Assembly (NCBI GenBank): GCA_030844625.1
Contig: JAUUNJ010000192.1
Location: 1-5,569 of the forward strand
Length of the DNA stretch: 5,569 nt
Direction of reading: 5' to 3'
From: Roseburia sp.
GTDB lineage: Bacteria; Bacillota; Clostridia; Lachnospirales; Lachnospiraceae
In this document: positions 1 to 5,512 of the stretch, piece by piece
How the letters are laid out: the number at the start of each line of letters is the position of its first letter
How positions within the stretch are numbered: position 1 is the first letter of the stretch
Translations under genes and position numbers: made by a program
The notes under the pieces: generated by a model
Seen by the model: only the letters and a program-made list of their open reading frames with translations
Databases searched by the model: none
What the model was told of the DNA's origin: nothing

Positions 1-68
1 GACAATTAAGAAATGAAACGATGAAAAACGAAGAGATGAAAGAGAGAAAGGAGGCACTGAATGAATAA
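1..68 (+). CDS. rlmN: C-terminal end of 23S rRNA/tRNA (adenine-C2)-methyltransferase RlmN (partial)
   Basis: Only the last 21 codons are present, with the first whole codon at position 3 and a TAA stop at 66-68. The visible peptide begins QLRNE and ends in a charged Lys/Glu-rich tail. RlmN proteins typically end in a segment containing ACGQL followed by a variable charged tail, so the QLRN start fits the point where that conserved segment meets the tail. RlmN is a radical-SAM enzyme that methylates C2 of A2503 in 23S rRNA and A37 of some tRNAs; none of its catalytic residues lie in this window. In many Firmicutes rlmN directly precedes prpC-prkC-rsgA-rpe, which supports the call more than the short peptide does. 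Its last codons contain the prpC Shine-Dalgarno and overlap the prpC start by 8 bases, suggesting coupled translation. Confidence 0.72.
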   Translation, partial: QLRNETMKNEEMKERKEALNE

Positions 69-813
69 AGAAAAAATCAGGGCATTTGGCAAGACGGACG
101 TTGGCCTGATGCGTACCATTAATCAGGATAGCATTTTTGTTTCAACAGAGCCGGTTGGCAAACTCCAGAATCTTTTCATTGTTGCAGATGGAATGGGAGG
201 TCACAAAGCGGGAGATGTGGCTTCAAGAGTTTCCATTGAAAAGTTTGTGAAATATGTGTGCACAACACATATGACGGACCCTGCAAATATTCTGGATTCA
301 GGAATAATTTCCATTAACAAGGATATTTACGAGATGGCGAATTCTAATAAAGATTACAGTGGTATGGGAACAACTTTTGTTGCTGTTACGATTGTAGGTA
401 ATCATATATATATAGCCAATGTGGGGGATAGCAGATTATACCTTGTGGGCAGAGACATAAAGCAGATTACAAGAGATCATTCCCTGGTTGAAGATATGGT
501 AAGAATGGGAATGATTGCAAAGGATGAAGCGCGGACCCATTACAAAAAAAATGTGATTACAAAGGCAATTGGTGTTGCAGAAGACAGAGCGTCAACGCCG
601 GATATTTTTGAAATAGAAATTGAAAGCGGTGATTTGCTTTTGCTCTGTTCAGATGGTCTTACAAATATGGTTGAGGACTATGACATTAAAAAAATTATAA
701 AAAACAGTGAAAGTTTGGAAGACGCAGTTCGCCGGTTAATCCATCAGGCGAATGAAAATGGTGGAAAAGATAATATATCAGCCGTTCTTGTGGATGCGTT
801 GTGTGCAGAATAG
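61..813 (+). CDS. prpC: PP2C-family (PPM) serine/threonine protein phosphatase PrpC/Stp
   Basis: This 250-residue cytoplasmic metal-dependent phosphatase should remove phosphate from Ser/Thr residues, including those made by the kinase encoded next. The whole protein is one PPM domain of the usual bacterial size (about 240-255 residues). Visible motifs are the N-terminal RTINQD (residues 18-23), the metal-binding DGMGGH (43-48, with Asp43 and Gly44), GMGTT (101-105), GDSR (122-125), TRDHS (137-141), the CSDGLTN block (196-202, with metal-ligand Asp198) and GGKDN (234-238, with Asp237). All expected metal-coordinating aspartates are present, so the enzyme should be active. It has no signal peptide or membrane segment. 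The ATG is preceded by AAAGGAGG at 47-54 with a 6-base gap, and it lies inside the end of rlmN. A gap of 53 bases separates it from the preferred start of the kinase gene. Confidence 0.96.
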   Translation: MNKEKIRAFGKTDVGLMRTINQDSIFVSTEPVGKLQNLFIVADGMGGHKAGDVASRVSIEKFVKYVCTTHMTDPANILDSGIISINKDIYEMANSNKDYSGMGTTFVAVTIVGNHIYIANVGDSRLYLVGRDIKQITRDHSLVEDMVRMGMIAKDEARTHYKKNVITKAIGVAEDRASTPDIFEIEIESGDLLLLCSDGLTNMVEDYDIKKIIKNSESLEDAVRRLIHQANENGGKDNISAVLVDALCAE

Positions 814-846
814 AGTGCAGTCAGCATAAATTCTGTAACCTGAATT

Positions 847-856
847 AGGTGAGGTG
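847..856 (+). promoter_or_regulatory. Ribosome binding site that decides the prkC start
   Basis: The stretch AGGTGAGGTG contains GAGGTG at 851-856, a match to the 3' part of the Shine-Dalgarno consensus, and lies 10 bases before the ATG at 867. The reading frame is open further upstream to a GTG at 849, but that GTG lies within this purine-rich site and has no comparable site of its own. The ATG at 867 is therefore the better start. Confidence 0.6.
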
Positions 857-866
857 TAAAAAATAT

Positions 867-2882
867 ATGTTGGAAAAAGGGACTTTTATAAATAATCGTT
901 ATGAAATACTCAGCAGAGTCGGGGCAGGCGGAATGTCCAATGTCTATAAGGCAAAAGATCATAAATTAAATAGAAATGTAGCTGTTAAAGTTTTAAAAAC
1001 CGAATATAGTAAGGATAAGAATTTTGTATCAAAATTCAGGGTAGAAGCCCAGTCTGCTGCAAGTCTTATTCATCCGAACATTGTGAATGTATATGATGTT
1101 GGTGAAGATGATGGGCTTTACTACATAGTGATGGAGCTTATTGAGGGAATTACTCTGAAAAGTTATATAGAAAAAAAGGGAAAACTCTCAGTCAAGGAGA
1201 CTATAAGTATTGCAATACAGATAGCCAATGGTATTGAGTGTGCCCACAACAATCAGATTGTCCACAGAGATATTAAACCTCAGAATATTATGATTTCCAG
1301 GGAAGGAAAGGTCAAGGTAACAGATTTTGGTATTGCAAGAGCAGCATCAGCCAACACAATCAATGGAAATGCCATGGGTTCAGTTCATTATATTTCCCCG
1401 GAACAGGCAGGTGGAAAGTATGTGGATGAAAAGAGTGATATATATTCTCTTGGTATTACCATGTTTGAAATGCTGTCCGGCAGTGTGCCTTTTGACGGAG
1501 AATCCACAGTAACGATAGCATTAAAGCATATTCAGAATAATGTGCCGAGTATAAAAGAAAAAATCCCGGACATACCAATAAGTATTGAAAAAATAGTATT
1601 AAAATGTACGCAAAATAAAGCAGATAAAAGATATCCGAAAATTTCGCTGCTGATTGCAGATTTAAAGAGAGCTTTATCTGAACCAAATGTAGATTTTGTA
1701 CAATTGGATGCAACAAAGGATACAGCATCTACAGTTATGATTACGGATGAAGAAATCAATCAGATACGAAAGGAATCAGGAAATAATAATACGGATAAAA
1801 ATAAAGACGAAAGTGTAGATGATGATATTGACGTAGTAAGTCCTAAAATGGATAAATTAATAACTGTGGGCGGTGTCATTGTAGGTATTCTTGCATTAAT
1901 TATTGTGGCAGTTATCATTACAGCAGTTGTCAGTGATAACGGAATAAAATTGCCAAAGGTCTCATCTGACACTGAGGTGGAAACAATGGATCCGAAAAAA
2001 ACAATAGTGCCAAATGTGGTAGGACTGACGGCGGATGAAGCGGAAAAAGCATTAAATGACAAATATCTTGGATACAAGTACGATTATAACTATGTATACA
2101 GTGATGTATATGAAGCAGACCATATTGTATCGCAGTCAGAGCAGGGAGGAACAATAATTGACAAGAACTCTACAATTACACTTGTTGTAAGTAAAGGTCC
2201 AGAGAAAATCCAGGTTCCGGAAGATATAGAGGGATCTGATCTGGATCATGTTACCGGCGAATTAGAAAAATTAGGATTAAAGTGGGAAATTACTTACGAA
2301 TACAGCAGTAAAAATATTGGAACGGTTTTGTCTTGTACGCCAAGTGAAAAGGCGGCAGTTGCCAAGAATGATACAATCAAACTGACAGTCAGCCGTGGTA
2401 TAAAAGATACAGGTGAAAAAGTTTCCACAATTCCATATCTTGTCAATAAAAAGGAAGCGGATGCAGAGGCAAAAATTTCTTCAGCAGGATTCCGGGTTGG
2501 TGAAGTCAGACATGAGTTCAGTGATACGGTGGAAAAGGGATATGTGATCAGGCAGACTATTAAGTCCGGTGGGATAGCTCCGCTCAATACATCCATTGGT
2601 CTGGTGGTAAGTGATGGTCCGGAAGATGGAGGAAAGTATTCTGCATCTTATACATTTACGAAAGAAGATTTACATGATGAAGAAGGAAATCCGATTACTG
2701 AGGGCACCGTTGTGGTATTGCTAAACGGTATTTCCCAGAAAGTAGATGATGCTTACTCCGATGTATCTAAATGGAAAGATGATTATACAATTGAATTAAC
2801 AGGGGATACGAAAGGAAAGGCTACGGTAGAATTGTTAATCAATGGTACAACTGTACACAAAGATACGGTAAAATTGAAATAA
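867..2882 (+). CDS. prkC: PASTA-domain membrane serine/threonine protein kinase PrkC/StkP
   Basis: This is a Hanks-type, single-pass membrane kinase (671 residues from ATG 867; a GTG at 849 would add six). Residues 12-270 form the kinase domain: Gly-loop GAGGMS (19-24), catalytic Lys in VAVK (Lys41), helix-C Glu60, HRDIKPQN (133-140, catalytic Asp135), DFG (153-155) and the SPE motif (177-179). An acidic, Asn-rich juxtamembrane linker (about 271-330) leads to a transmembrane helix (about 332-354). Outside the cell are three PASTA repeats (about 379-444, 447-511, 520-583), each ending in VVSKG-, TVSRG- or VVSDG-like strands, then an 80-residue beta-rich tail. PASTA repeats are known to bind peptidoglycan fragments or lipid II and control growth, division and spore germination. 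The activation loop (156-176) has few candidate phosphosites: Ser161, Thr164 and Ser172. It is paired with the upstream phosphatase. The domain layout is complete, so the kinase should be functional. Confidence 0.96.
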   Translation: MLEKGTFINNRYEILSRVGAGGMSNVYKAKDHKLNRNVAVKVLKTEYSKDKNFVSKFRVEAQSAASLIHPNIVNVYDVGEDDGLYYIVMELIEGITLKSYIEKKGKLSVKETISIAIQIANGIECAHNNQIVHRDIKPQNIMISREGKVKVTDFGIARAASANTINGNAMGSVHYISPEQAGGKYVDEKSDIYSLGITMFEMLSGSVPFDGESTVTIALKHIQNNVPSIKEKIPDIPISIEKIVLKCTQNKADKRYPKISLLIADLKRALSEPNVDFVQLDATKDTASTVMITDEEINQIRKESGNNNTDKNKDESVDDDIDVVSPKMDKLITVGGVIVGILALIIVAVIITAVVSDNGIKLPKVSSDTEVETMDPKKTIVPNVVGLTADEAEKALNDKYLGYKYDYNYVYSDVYEADHIVSQSEQGGTIIDKNSTITLVVSKGPEKIQVPEDIEGSDLDHVTGELEKLGLKWEITYEYSSKNIGTVLSCTPSEKAAVAKNDTIKLTVSRGIKDTGEKVSTIPYLVNKKEADAEAKISSAGFRVGEVRHEFSDTVEKGYVIRQTIKSGGIAPLNTSIGLVVSDGPEDGGKYSASYTFTKEDLHDEEGNPITEGTVVVLLNGISQKVDDAYSDVSKWKDDYTIELTGDTKGKATVELLINGTTVHKDTVKLK

Positions 2883-2885
2883 AAC

Positions 2886-2914
2886 AAAAGCCCACCCATA
2901 TTGGGTGGACTTTT
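2886..2914. terminator. Hairpin with T-run between prkC and rsgA
   Basis: Just after the prkC stop, CCACCCA (2892-2898) pairs with TGGGTGG (2902-2908) across a three-base TAT loop. After one C/A mismatch the stem extends through G2890-C2910 into flanking AAAA and TTTT. The plus-strand T-run is only four bases, so termination may be partial. The minus strand also shows a T-rich tail (CTTTTGTTTT), and the plus-strand mismatch becomes a G-U pair there. It lies 18 bases before the rsgA start, so it may lower readthrough from the kinase gene into rsgA-rpe. No clear separate promoter for rsgA is visible after it. Confidence 0.65.
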
Positions 2915-2932
2915 AACAGTTAAAGGATATGT

Positions 2933-3817
2933 ATGCAGGGAAAAATTATCAAAGGAATCGCCGGATTTTATTATGTACTGATAGAAGGAAAAGGAATATA
3001 TGAATGTAAGGCGAAAGGAATTTTCAGAAACAAAAGTATAAAGCCTCTTGTCGGTGATAATGTGATAATTGACATTATTGATGAGCCGGAGAAAAAAGGA
3101 AACATTGTTCAGATTCTTGAAAGAGAGAATGCGTTGATACGTCCGGCTGTGGCAAATGTGGATCAGGCAATGATTGTGTTTTCTGTAAAAAAACCAGATC
3201 CAAATCTGAATCTTCTGGACAGATTTCTTGTGATGATGGAGTTTCAGAATATTGAAACCATTATATGTTTTAATAAAACAGATATTGGTGATAATGAATT
3301 CATGGAAAGCCTGAAGGATATATACACAGGTTCAGGTTATAAAGTGAGGTTTGCCAGTGCTACAGAGACGGAAGGTGTGGATGAAATCAAAAAGTTGTTA
3401 ATGAATAAAAGTACTGTTTTTGCCGGTCCATCAGGAGTGGGGAAGTCTTCTATGCTAAATGCACTGACAAAAGATTATAAAATGGAAACGGGCACAGTCA
3501 GTGAAAAAATTGGCAGGGGACGTCATACAACAAGACATTCGGAAATTTTCTGTATTGGTGAGAATTCATATGTGTTTGATACACCCGGGTTCAGTTCACT
3601 GTTTGTTCCAGGGATGACAAAAGAAAGACTTGAAGATTGTTTTCCGGAGTTTAAAAAGTATACCAATAGGTGCAGATTTGTGGGATGTGCCCATATAAGT
3701 GAGCCGGATTGTGCAGTAAAACAGTCATTACAGGATGGCTTTATAACAGAGAGCAGATATGAAAATTATAAATTAATGTATGATGAATTAAAGGATAAGG
3801 AGAAAAGATATGATTAA
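2933..3817 (+). CDS. rsgA: Small ribosomal subunit biogenesis GTPase RsgA (YloQ/EngC)
   Basis: RsgA is a circularly permuted GTPase that binds the late 30S subunit, checks maturation of the decoding centre and releases on GTP hydrolysis. The 294-residue product has the family's three parts and usual size. An N-terminal OB fold (about 1-68) is followed by the permuted GTPase domain: NKTD (G4, 114-117), SA-type G5 near 142-144, GPSGVGKSS (P-loop G1, 165-173), the GRGRHTTRHSE switch (G2, 194-204) and DTPG (G3, 216-219). The C-terminal zinc domain shows Cys247, Cys252, His254 and Cys260, matching Cx4CxHx5C exactly. The ATG follows AAAGGA (2922-2927) with a 5-base gap. The gene overlaps rpe by 8 bases, so translation is probably coupled. 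In Bacillus and Staphylococcus the orthologue is phosphorylated by PrkC, which fits the neighbourhood; phosphorylation here is inferred. Confidence 0.96.
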   Translation: MQGKIIKGIAGFYYVLIEGKGIYECKAKGIFRNKSIKPLVGDNVIIDIIDEPEKKGNIVQILERENALIRPAVANVDQAMIVFSVKKPDPNLNLLDRFLVMMEFQNIETIICFNKTDIGDNEFMESLKDIYTGSGYKVRFASATETEGVDEIKKLLMNKSTVFAGPSGVGKSSMLNALTKDYKMETGTVSEKIGRGRHTTRHSEIFCIGENSYVFDTPGFSSLFVPGMTKERLEDCFPEFKKYTNRCRFVGCAHISEPDCAVKQSLQDGFITESRYENYKLMYDELKDKEKRYD

Positions 3818-4469
3818 GTTATCACCATCAATACTTTCGGCAGATTTTTCCAATCTGGGTCAGGACATTGAAAAAATTGATCGGGCAGGATGTGACTGGA
3901 TTCATGTAGATGTAATGGATGGAATGTTTGTGCCCAATATTTCCTTAGGGATACCAGTGGTGAAAGATGCAAGAAAATGTACGGACAAATATTTTGATGT
4001 TCATTTAATGATAGAAGAACCAATCAGATATGTGAAAGCGTTTAAGGATGCCGGAGCAGATATGCTCACCATACATGTGGAAGCATGTGAAGACGTTCTT
4101 GCCACGATAGATGCCATTCATGCAGAAGGTATGGATGCAGGGCTTGCCTGCAATCCGGAAACGGCTATTGAGGATGTGGTTCCTTATATGGATAAGGTTG
4201 AAATGATTCTTATTATGACAGTCCATCCGGGATTTGGTGGTCAGTCATATATTGACGAATGTACTGAAAAAATAGAAGTTGTTCATGCAATTGCCACAGA
4301 GATGAAGTTAGATTTGTATATTGAAGTGGATGGCGGTGTAAAGTTGGACAATGTATGTATTCCATTGGACGCAGGGGCAAATGTAATTGTTGCAGGTTCT
4401 GCAGTATACAAAGGTGATATAAAGGAGAATGTGGAGAAGTTTAAAGAAAAATTTTTGGATTTTGAATAG
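3810..4469 (+). CDS. rpe: Ribulose-phosphate 3-epimerase
   Basis: This cytoplasmic enzyme interconverts D-ribulose 5-phosphate and D-xylulose 5-phosphate in the pentose phosphate pathway. The 219-residue product is a complete TIM barrel of normal length. Signature stretches are LSPSILSADF (4-13), HVDVMDG (32-38), FDVHLMIEEP (62-71), MTVHPGFGGQSYI (136-148), EVDGGV (172-177) and VAGSAVYKG (194-202). The metal ligands His32, Asp34, His65 and Asp174 are present, with Asp34 and Asp174 as the catalytic acid/base pair. The loop reads VHPGFGG where many family members have VNPGFGG, a substitution unlikely to matter. The start is supported by AAGGAG at 3797-3802 with a 7-base gap, and it overlaps the end of rsgA. 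It is the last gene of the operon in this window; thiN, which often follows, is absent. Confidence 0.96.
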   Translation: MIKLSPSILSADFSNLGQDIEKIDRAGCDWIHVDVMDGMFVPNISLGIPVVKDARKCTDKYFDVHLMIEEPIRYVKAFKDAGADMLTIHVEACEDVLATIDAIHAEGMDAGLACNPETAIEDVVPYMDKVEMILIMTVHPGFGGQSYIDECTEKIEVVHAIATEMKLDLYIEVDGGVKLDNVCIPLDAGANVIVAGSAVYKGDIKENVEKFKEKFLDFE

Positions 4470-4477
4470 GAATATGT

Positions 4478-4510
4478 AAAAAATCTTTTGGGATTATTCC
4501 CAAAGGATTT
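4478..4510. terminator. Hairpin after rpe, probable convergent terminator
   Basis: Thirteen-base arms at 4481-4493 and 4498-4510 flank a four-base TTAT loop; all positions pair except one T/G (a G-U wobble in plus-strand RNA). It starts 12 bases after the rpe stop, so it would cap the operon transcript. The plus strand lacks a T-run after the stem. On the minus strand the stem is followed by six T (complement of 4478-4483), the layout of an intrinsic terminator for leftward transcription, which is the direction of the MATE relic. The relic's stop codon (4494-4496) falls in the loop. Confidence 0.6.
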
Positions 4511-4931
4511 GCCCTCCAAGATGACTTAAAACAAATGCGGAAGGAATAATAATTACCACATACCGGCACAAAGAAATTGCAAGAGAGGGGGCACCCTTTC
4601 CAAGCCCTTCCAAAGCACCGGAAGAGGAGACAGATATTGCGGAGACAATAAAGCCTGCCCAAATTGCATTCAGTGAGGAGATGAGCAGAGAAGGCAGTGC
4701 AAGATTTAATATTGCCGGTATTCCGATGGAATAAAGTTTCAAATCCATATTTGCATCCCAAATAAGATATTGTGGCTCAGATGTATAGGAATAGAATACA
4801 TAAAATAAAAAATCAGATATAGCACTAAAGTCAAAATCTTAATTGTAGAGTATCGTATACCCAAATCCAATTGCAACAGCGTTGATAAAATTTTGAACGG
4901 GAAATAGAATCATTGTTTGAGTTGGTTTATG
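4494..4931 (-). pseudogene. Remnant of a MATE-family multidrug/toxin exporter
   Basis: Reading leftward, one frame runs from a stop at 4932-4934 to a stop at 4494-4496, interrupted only by a TAA at 4839-4841. Three pieces resemble the MATE family of Na+/H+-coupled drug exporters. The first, FPVQNFINAVAIGFG (4904-4860), resembles the FPVQN...AVA.G.G segment of the early transmembrane helices. The second, LYSIGIPAILNLALPSLLIS (about 4736-4677), resembles the start of the second half of the transporter. The third, ALEGLGKGAPSLAISLCR (about 4616-4563), resembles the late QALG.G..SL..SL.R block, followed by a hydrophobic helix. The pieces are in family order, but together they span about 145 codons against roughly 440-460 for an intact MATE protein. 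Large internal deletions are implied, one near 4660. The first 50-60 residues and the C-terminal helices are also missing. The product cannot be functional. Family identity is from memory of motifs and was not searched. Confidence 0.6.
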
Positions 4932-4935
4932 TCAT

Positions 4936-4962
4936 TGTAATGATTGTATCGTTGACATTACA
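4936..4962. promoter_or_regulatory. Inverted repeat overlapping the -35 box, candidate Rrf2 operator
   Basis: TGTAATG (4936-4942) and CATTACA (4956-4962) form a perfect 7-bp inverted repeat with a 13-bp spacer, a 27-bp element that includes the -35 hexamer at 4952-4957. Rrf2-family dimers are known to bind dyads of about 25-30 bp, often at their own promoters, so autorepression is a reasonable inference. The left half is also part of the shorter palindrome TCATT-GT-AATGA (4932-4943). No binding evidence can be read from sequence, and short inverted repeats also arise by chance in AT-rich DNA. Confidence 0.4.
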
Positions 4963-4980
4963 GTTGAAACTGATTAGAAT
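4952..4980 (+). promoter_or_regulatory. Sigma-A-type promoter of the Rrf2 gene
   Basis: A perfect -35 box TTGACA (4952-4957) is followed by a 17-bp spacer and the -10 box TAGAAT (4975-4980), one base from the consensus TATAAT. Transcription would start near 4987, giving a leader of about 27 bases before the ATG at 5014. This is the only clear housekeeping promoter I see in the window. Confidence 0.8.
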
Positions 4981-5013
4981 AAAATTAATTTGTAAATAAA
5001 GCGAGGTTGTCCA

Positions 5014-5463
5014 ATGCAGATATCTAGTAGATTCACAATAGCAATTCATATGTTTTCCTGTATTAACACCTTTGAGAAGGAGAGAAAAATTACGAGTGAA
5101 TTTCTGGCTTCCAGTGTTGAGGTAAACCCTGTTATTATCAGGAGAATTCTATTACAGTTAAAAAATGCAGGGTTAGTTAATGTTCAAAGAGGAACAGGGG
5201 GAACTAGGATTTCCCGTCCATTGGATGAAATTACTTTTCTGGATATTTATAAGGCTGTGGAATGTGTAGAAGATGGAGAATTATTTCACTTTCATGAGAA
5301 GCCTAATATGGAATGTCCGGTTGGGCGTAATATTCATAATGTATTGGATGAAAAGTTGGAACGTGTTCAGAGGGTGATGGAAAAAGAAATGGCATCCATA
5401 ACCCTTGCAGATGTGGAAAAAGACTTGAATAAGTATTTGAGCACAGAAACAGAACTGAGATGA
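5014..5463 (+). CDS. Rrf2-family winged-helix transcriptional regulator, YwnA-like
   Basis: The 149-residue product is a full-length Rrf2 protein, a dimeric DNA-binding regulator. It starts with the family's MQISSRFTIAIHM, followed by a winged helix-turn-helix (about residues 26-68) whose recognition helix includes VNPVIIRRILLQLKNAGLV and whose wing is RGTGGTRISRP. A dimerisation helix follows (about 107-127). IscR- and NsrR-type members carry three closely spaced cysteines for an Fe-S cluster. Here only Cys84 and Cys101 lie in that area, with Cys16 near the N-terminus, so no such cluster is expected. The FHFHEKPNMECPVGRNI block (91-107) resembles the YwnA-like, cluster-free subgroup. The start is supported by GAGGT (5003-5007) with a 6-base gap. 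It has its own promoter and terminator, so it is monocistronic. Its signal and targets are unknown. The divergent MATE relic is a candidate former target. Confidence 0.9.
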   Translation: MQISSRFTIAIHMFSCINTFEKERKITSEFLASSVEVNPVIIRRILLQLKNAGLVNVQRGTGGTRISRPLDEITFLDIYKAVECVEDGELFHFHEKPNMECPVGRNIHNVLDEKLERVQRVMEKEMASITLADVEKDLNKYLSTETELR

Positions 5464-5475
5464 AGTATGTGTAAG

Positions 5476-5512
5476 AAAAGACTAGGTCAGGATAGCTGGC
5501 ATAGTCTTTTTT
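5476..5512 (+). terminator. Intrinsic terminator of the Rrf2 gene
   Basis: AAAAGACTA (5476-5484) pairs with TAGTCTTTT (5502-5510). After a G/A mismatch an inner stem GTCAG/CTGGC (5486-5490 with 5496-5500, one G-U) closes on a GATAG loop. The stem runs directly into six T (5507-5512). It begins 12 bases after the stop codon and is the strongest terminator in the window. Confidence 0.88.

Larger units (their letters stand above)
4470..5013. other. Gene-free stretch between rpe and the Rrf2 gene
   Basis: These roughly 540 bases contain no intact gene. From left to right they hold the hairpin after rpe, the minus-strand MATE relic, an inverted repeat, and the promoter and ribosome binding site of the Rrf2 gene. 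I saw no tRNA, riboswitch, insertion-sequence end or CRISPR repeat here. Confidence 0.7.

Noticed and set aside
402..415. ATATATATA run in prpC, considered as a contingency repeat
   Set aside because: Too short and within an intact, conserved reading frame; no sign of phase variation.
849..866. Six extra N-terminal kinase residues from a GTG start
   Set aside because: The GTG lies inside the ribosome binding site and has none of its own; ATG 867 fits orthologues better.
744..962. A 72-codon minus-strand open frame across the prpC-prkC junction
   Set aside because: It overlaps two strongly supported genes and has no motif or start signal.
1760..2077. A 105-codon minus-strand open frame opposite the prkC transmembrane region
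   Set aside because: Its hydrophobic, Ser/Thr-rich translation is the expected antisense shadow of the kinase linker and PASTA coding sequence; no start signals.
2294..2596. A 100-codon minus-strand open frame opposite the PASTA repeats
   Set aside because: Antisense shadow of well-supported PASTA coding sequence, with no ribosome binding site or recognisable family.
4441..4761. A 106-codon minus-strand open frame with many Cys and Phe residues next to the rpe end
   Set aside because: It is the neighbouring frame of the MATE relic, overlaps the end of rpe, and shows no domain pattern or ribosome binding site.
4910..4938. Direct repeat TCATTGT at 4910-4916 and 4932-4938, considered as paired operator half-sites
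   Set aside because: Seven-base direct repeats in AT-rich DNA are common by chance; the inverted repeat over the -35 box is the stronger candidate.
4470..5013. Transposon or insertion-sequence footprint around the MATE relic
   Set aside because: No terminal inverted repeats, target-site duplication or transposase fragment could be seen; simple deletion explains the relic.
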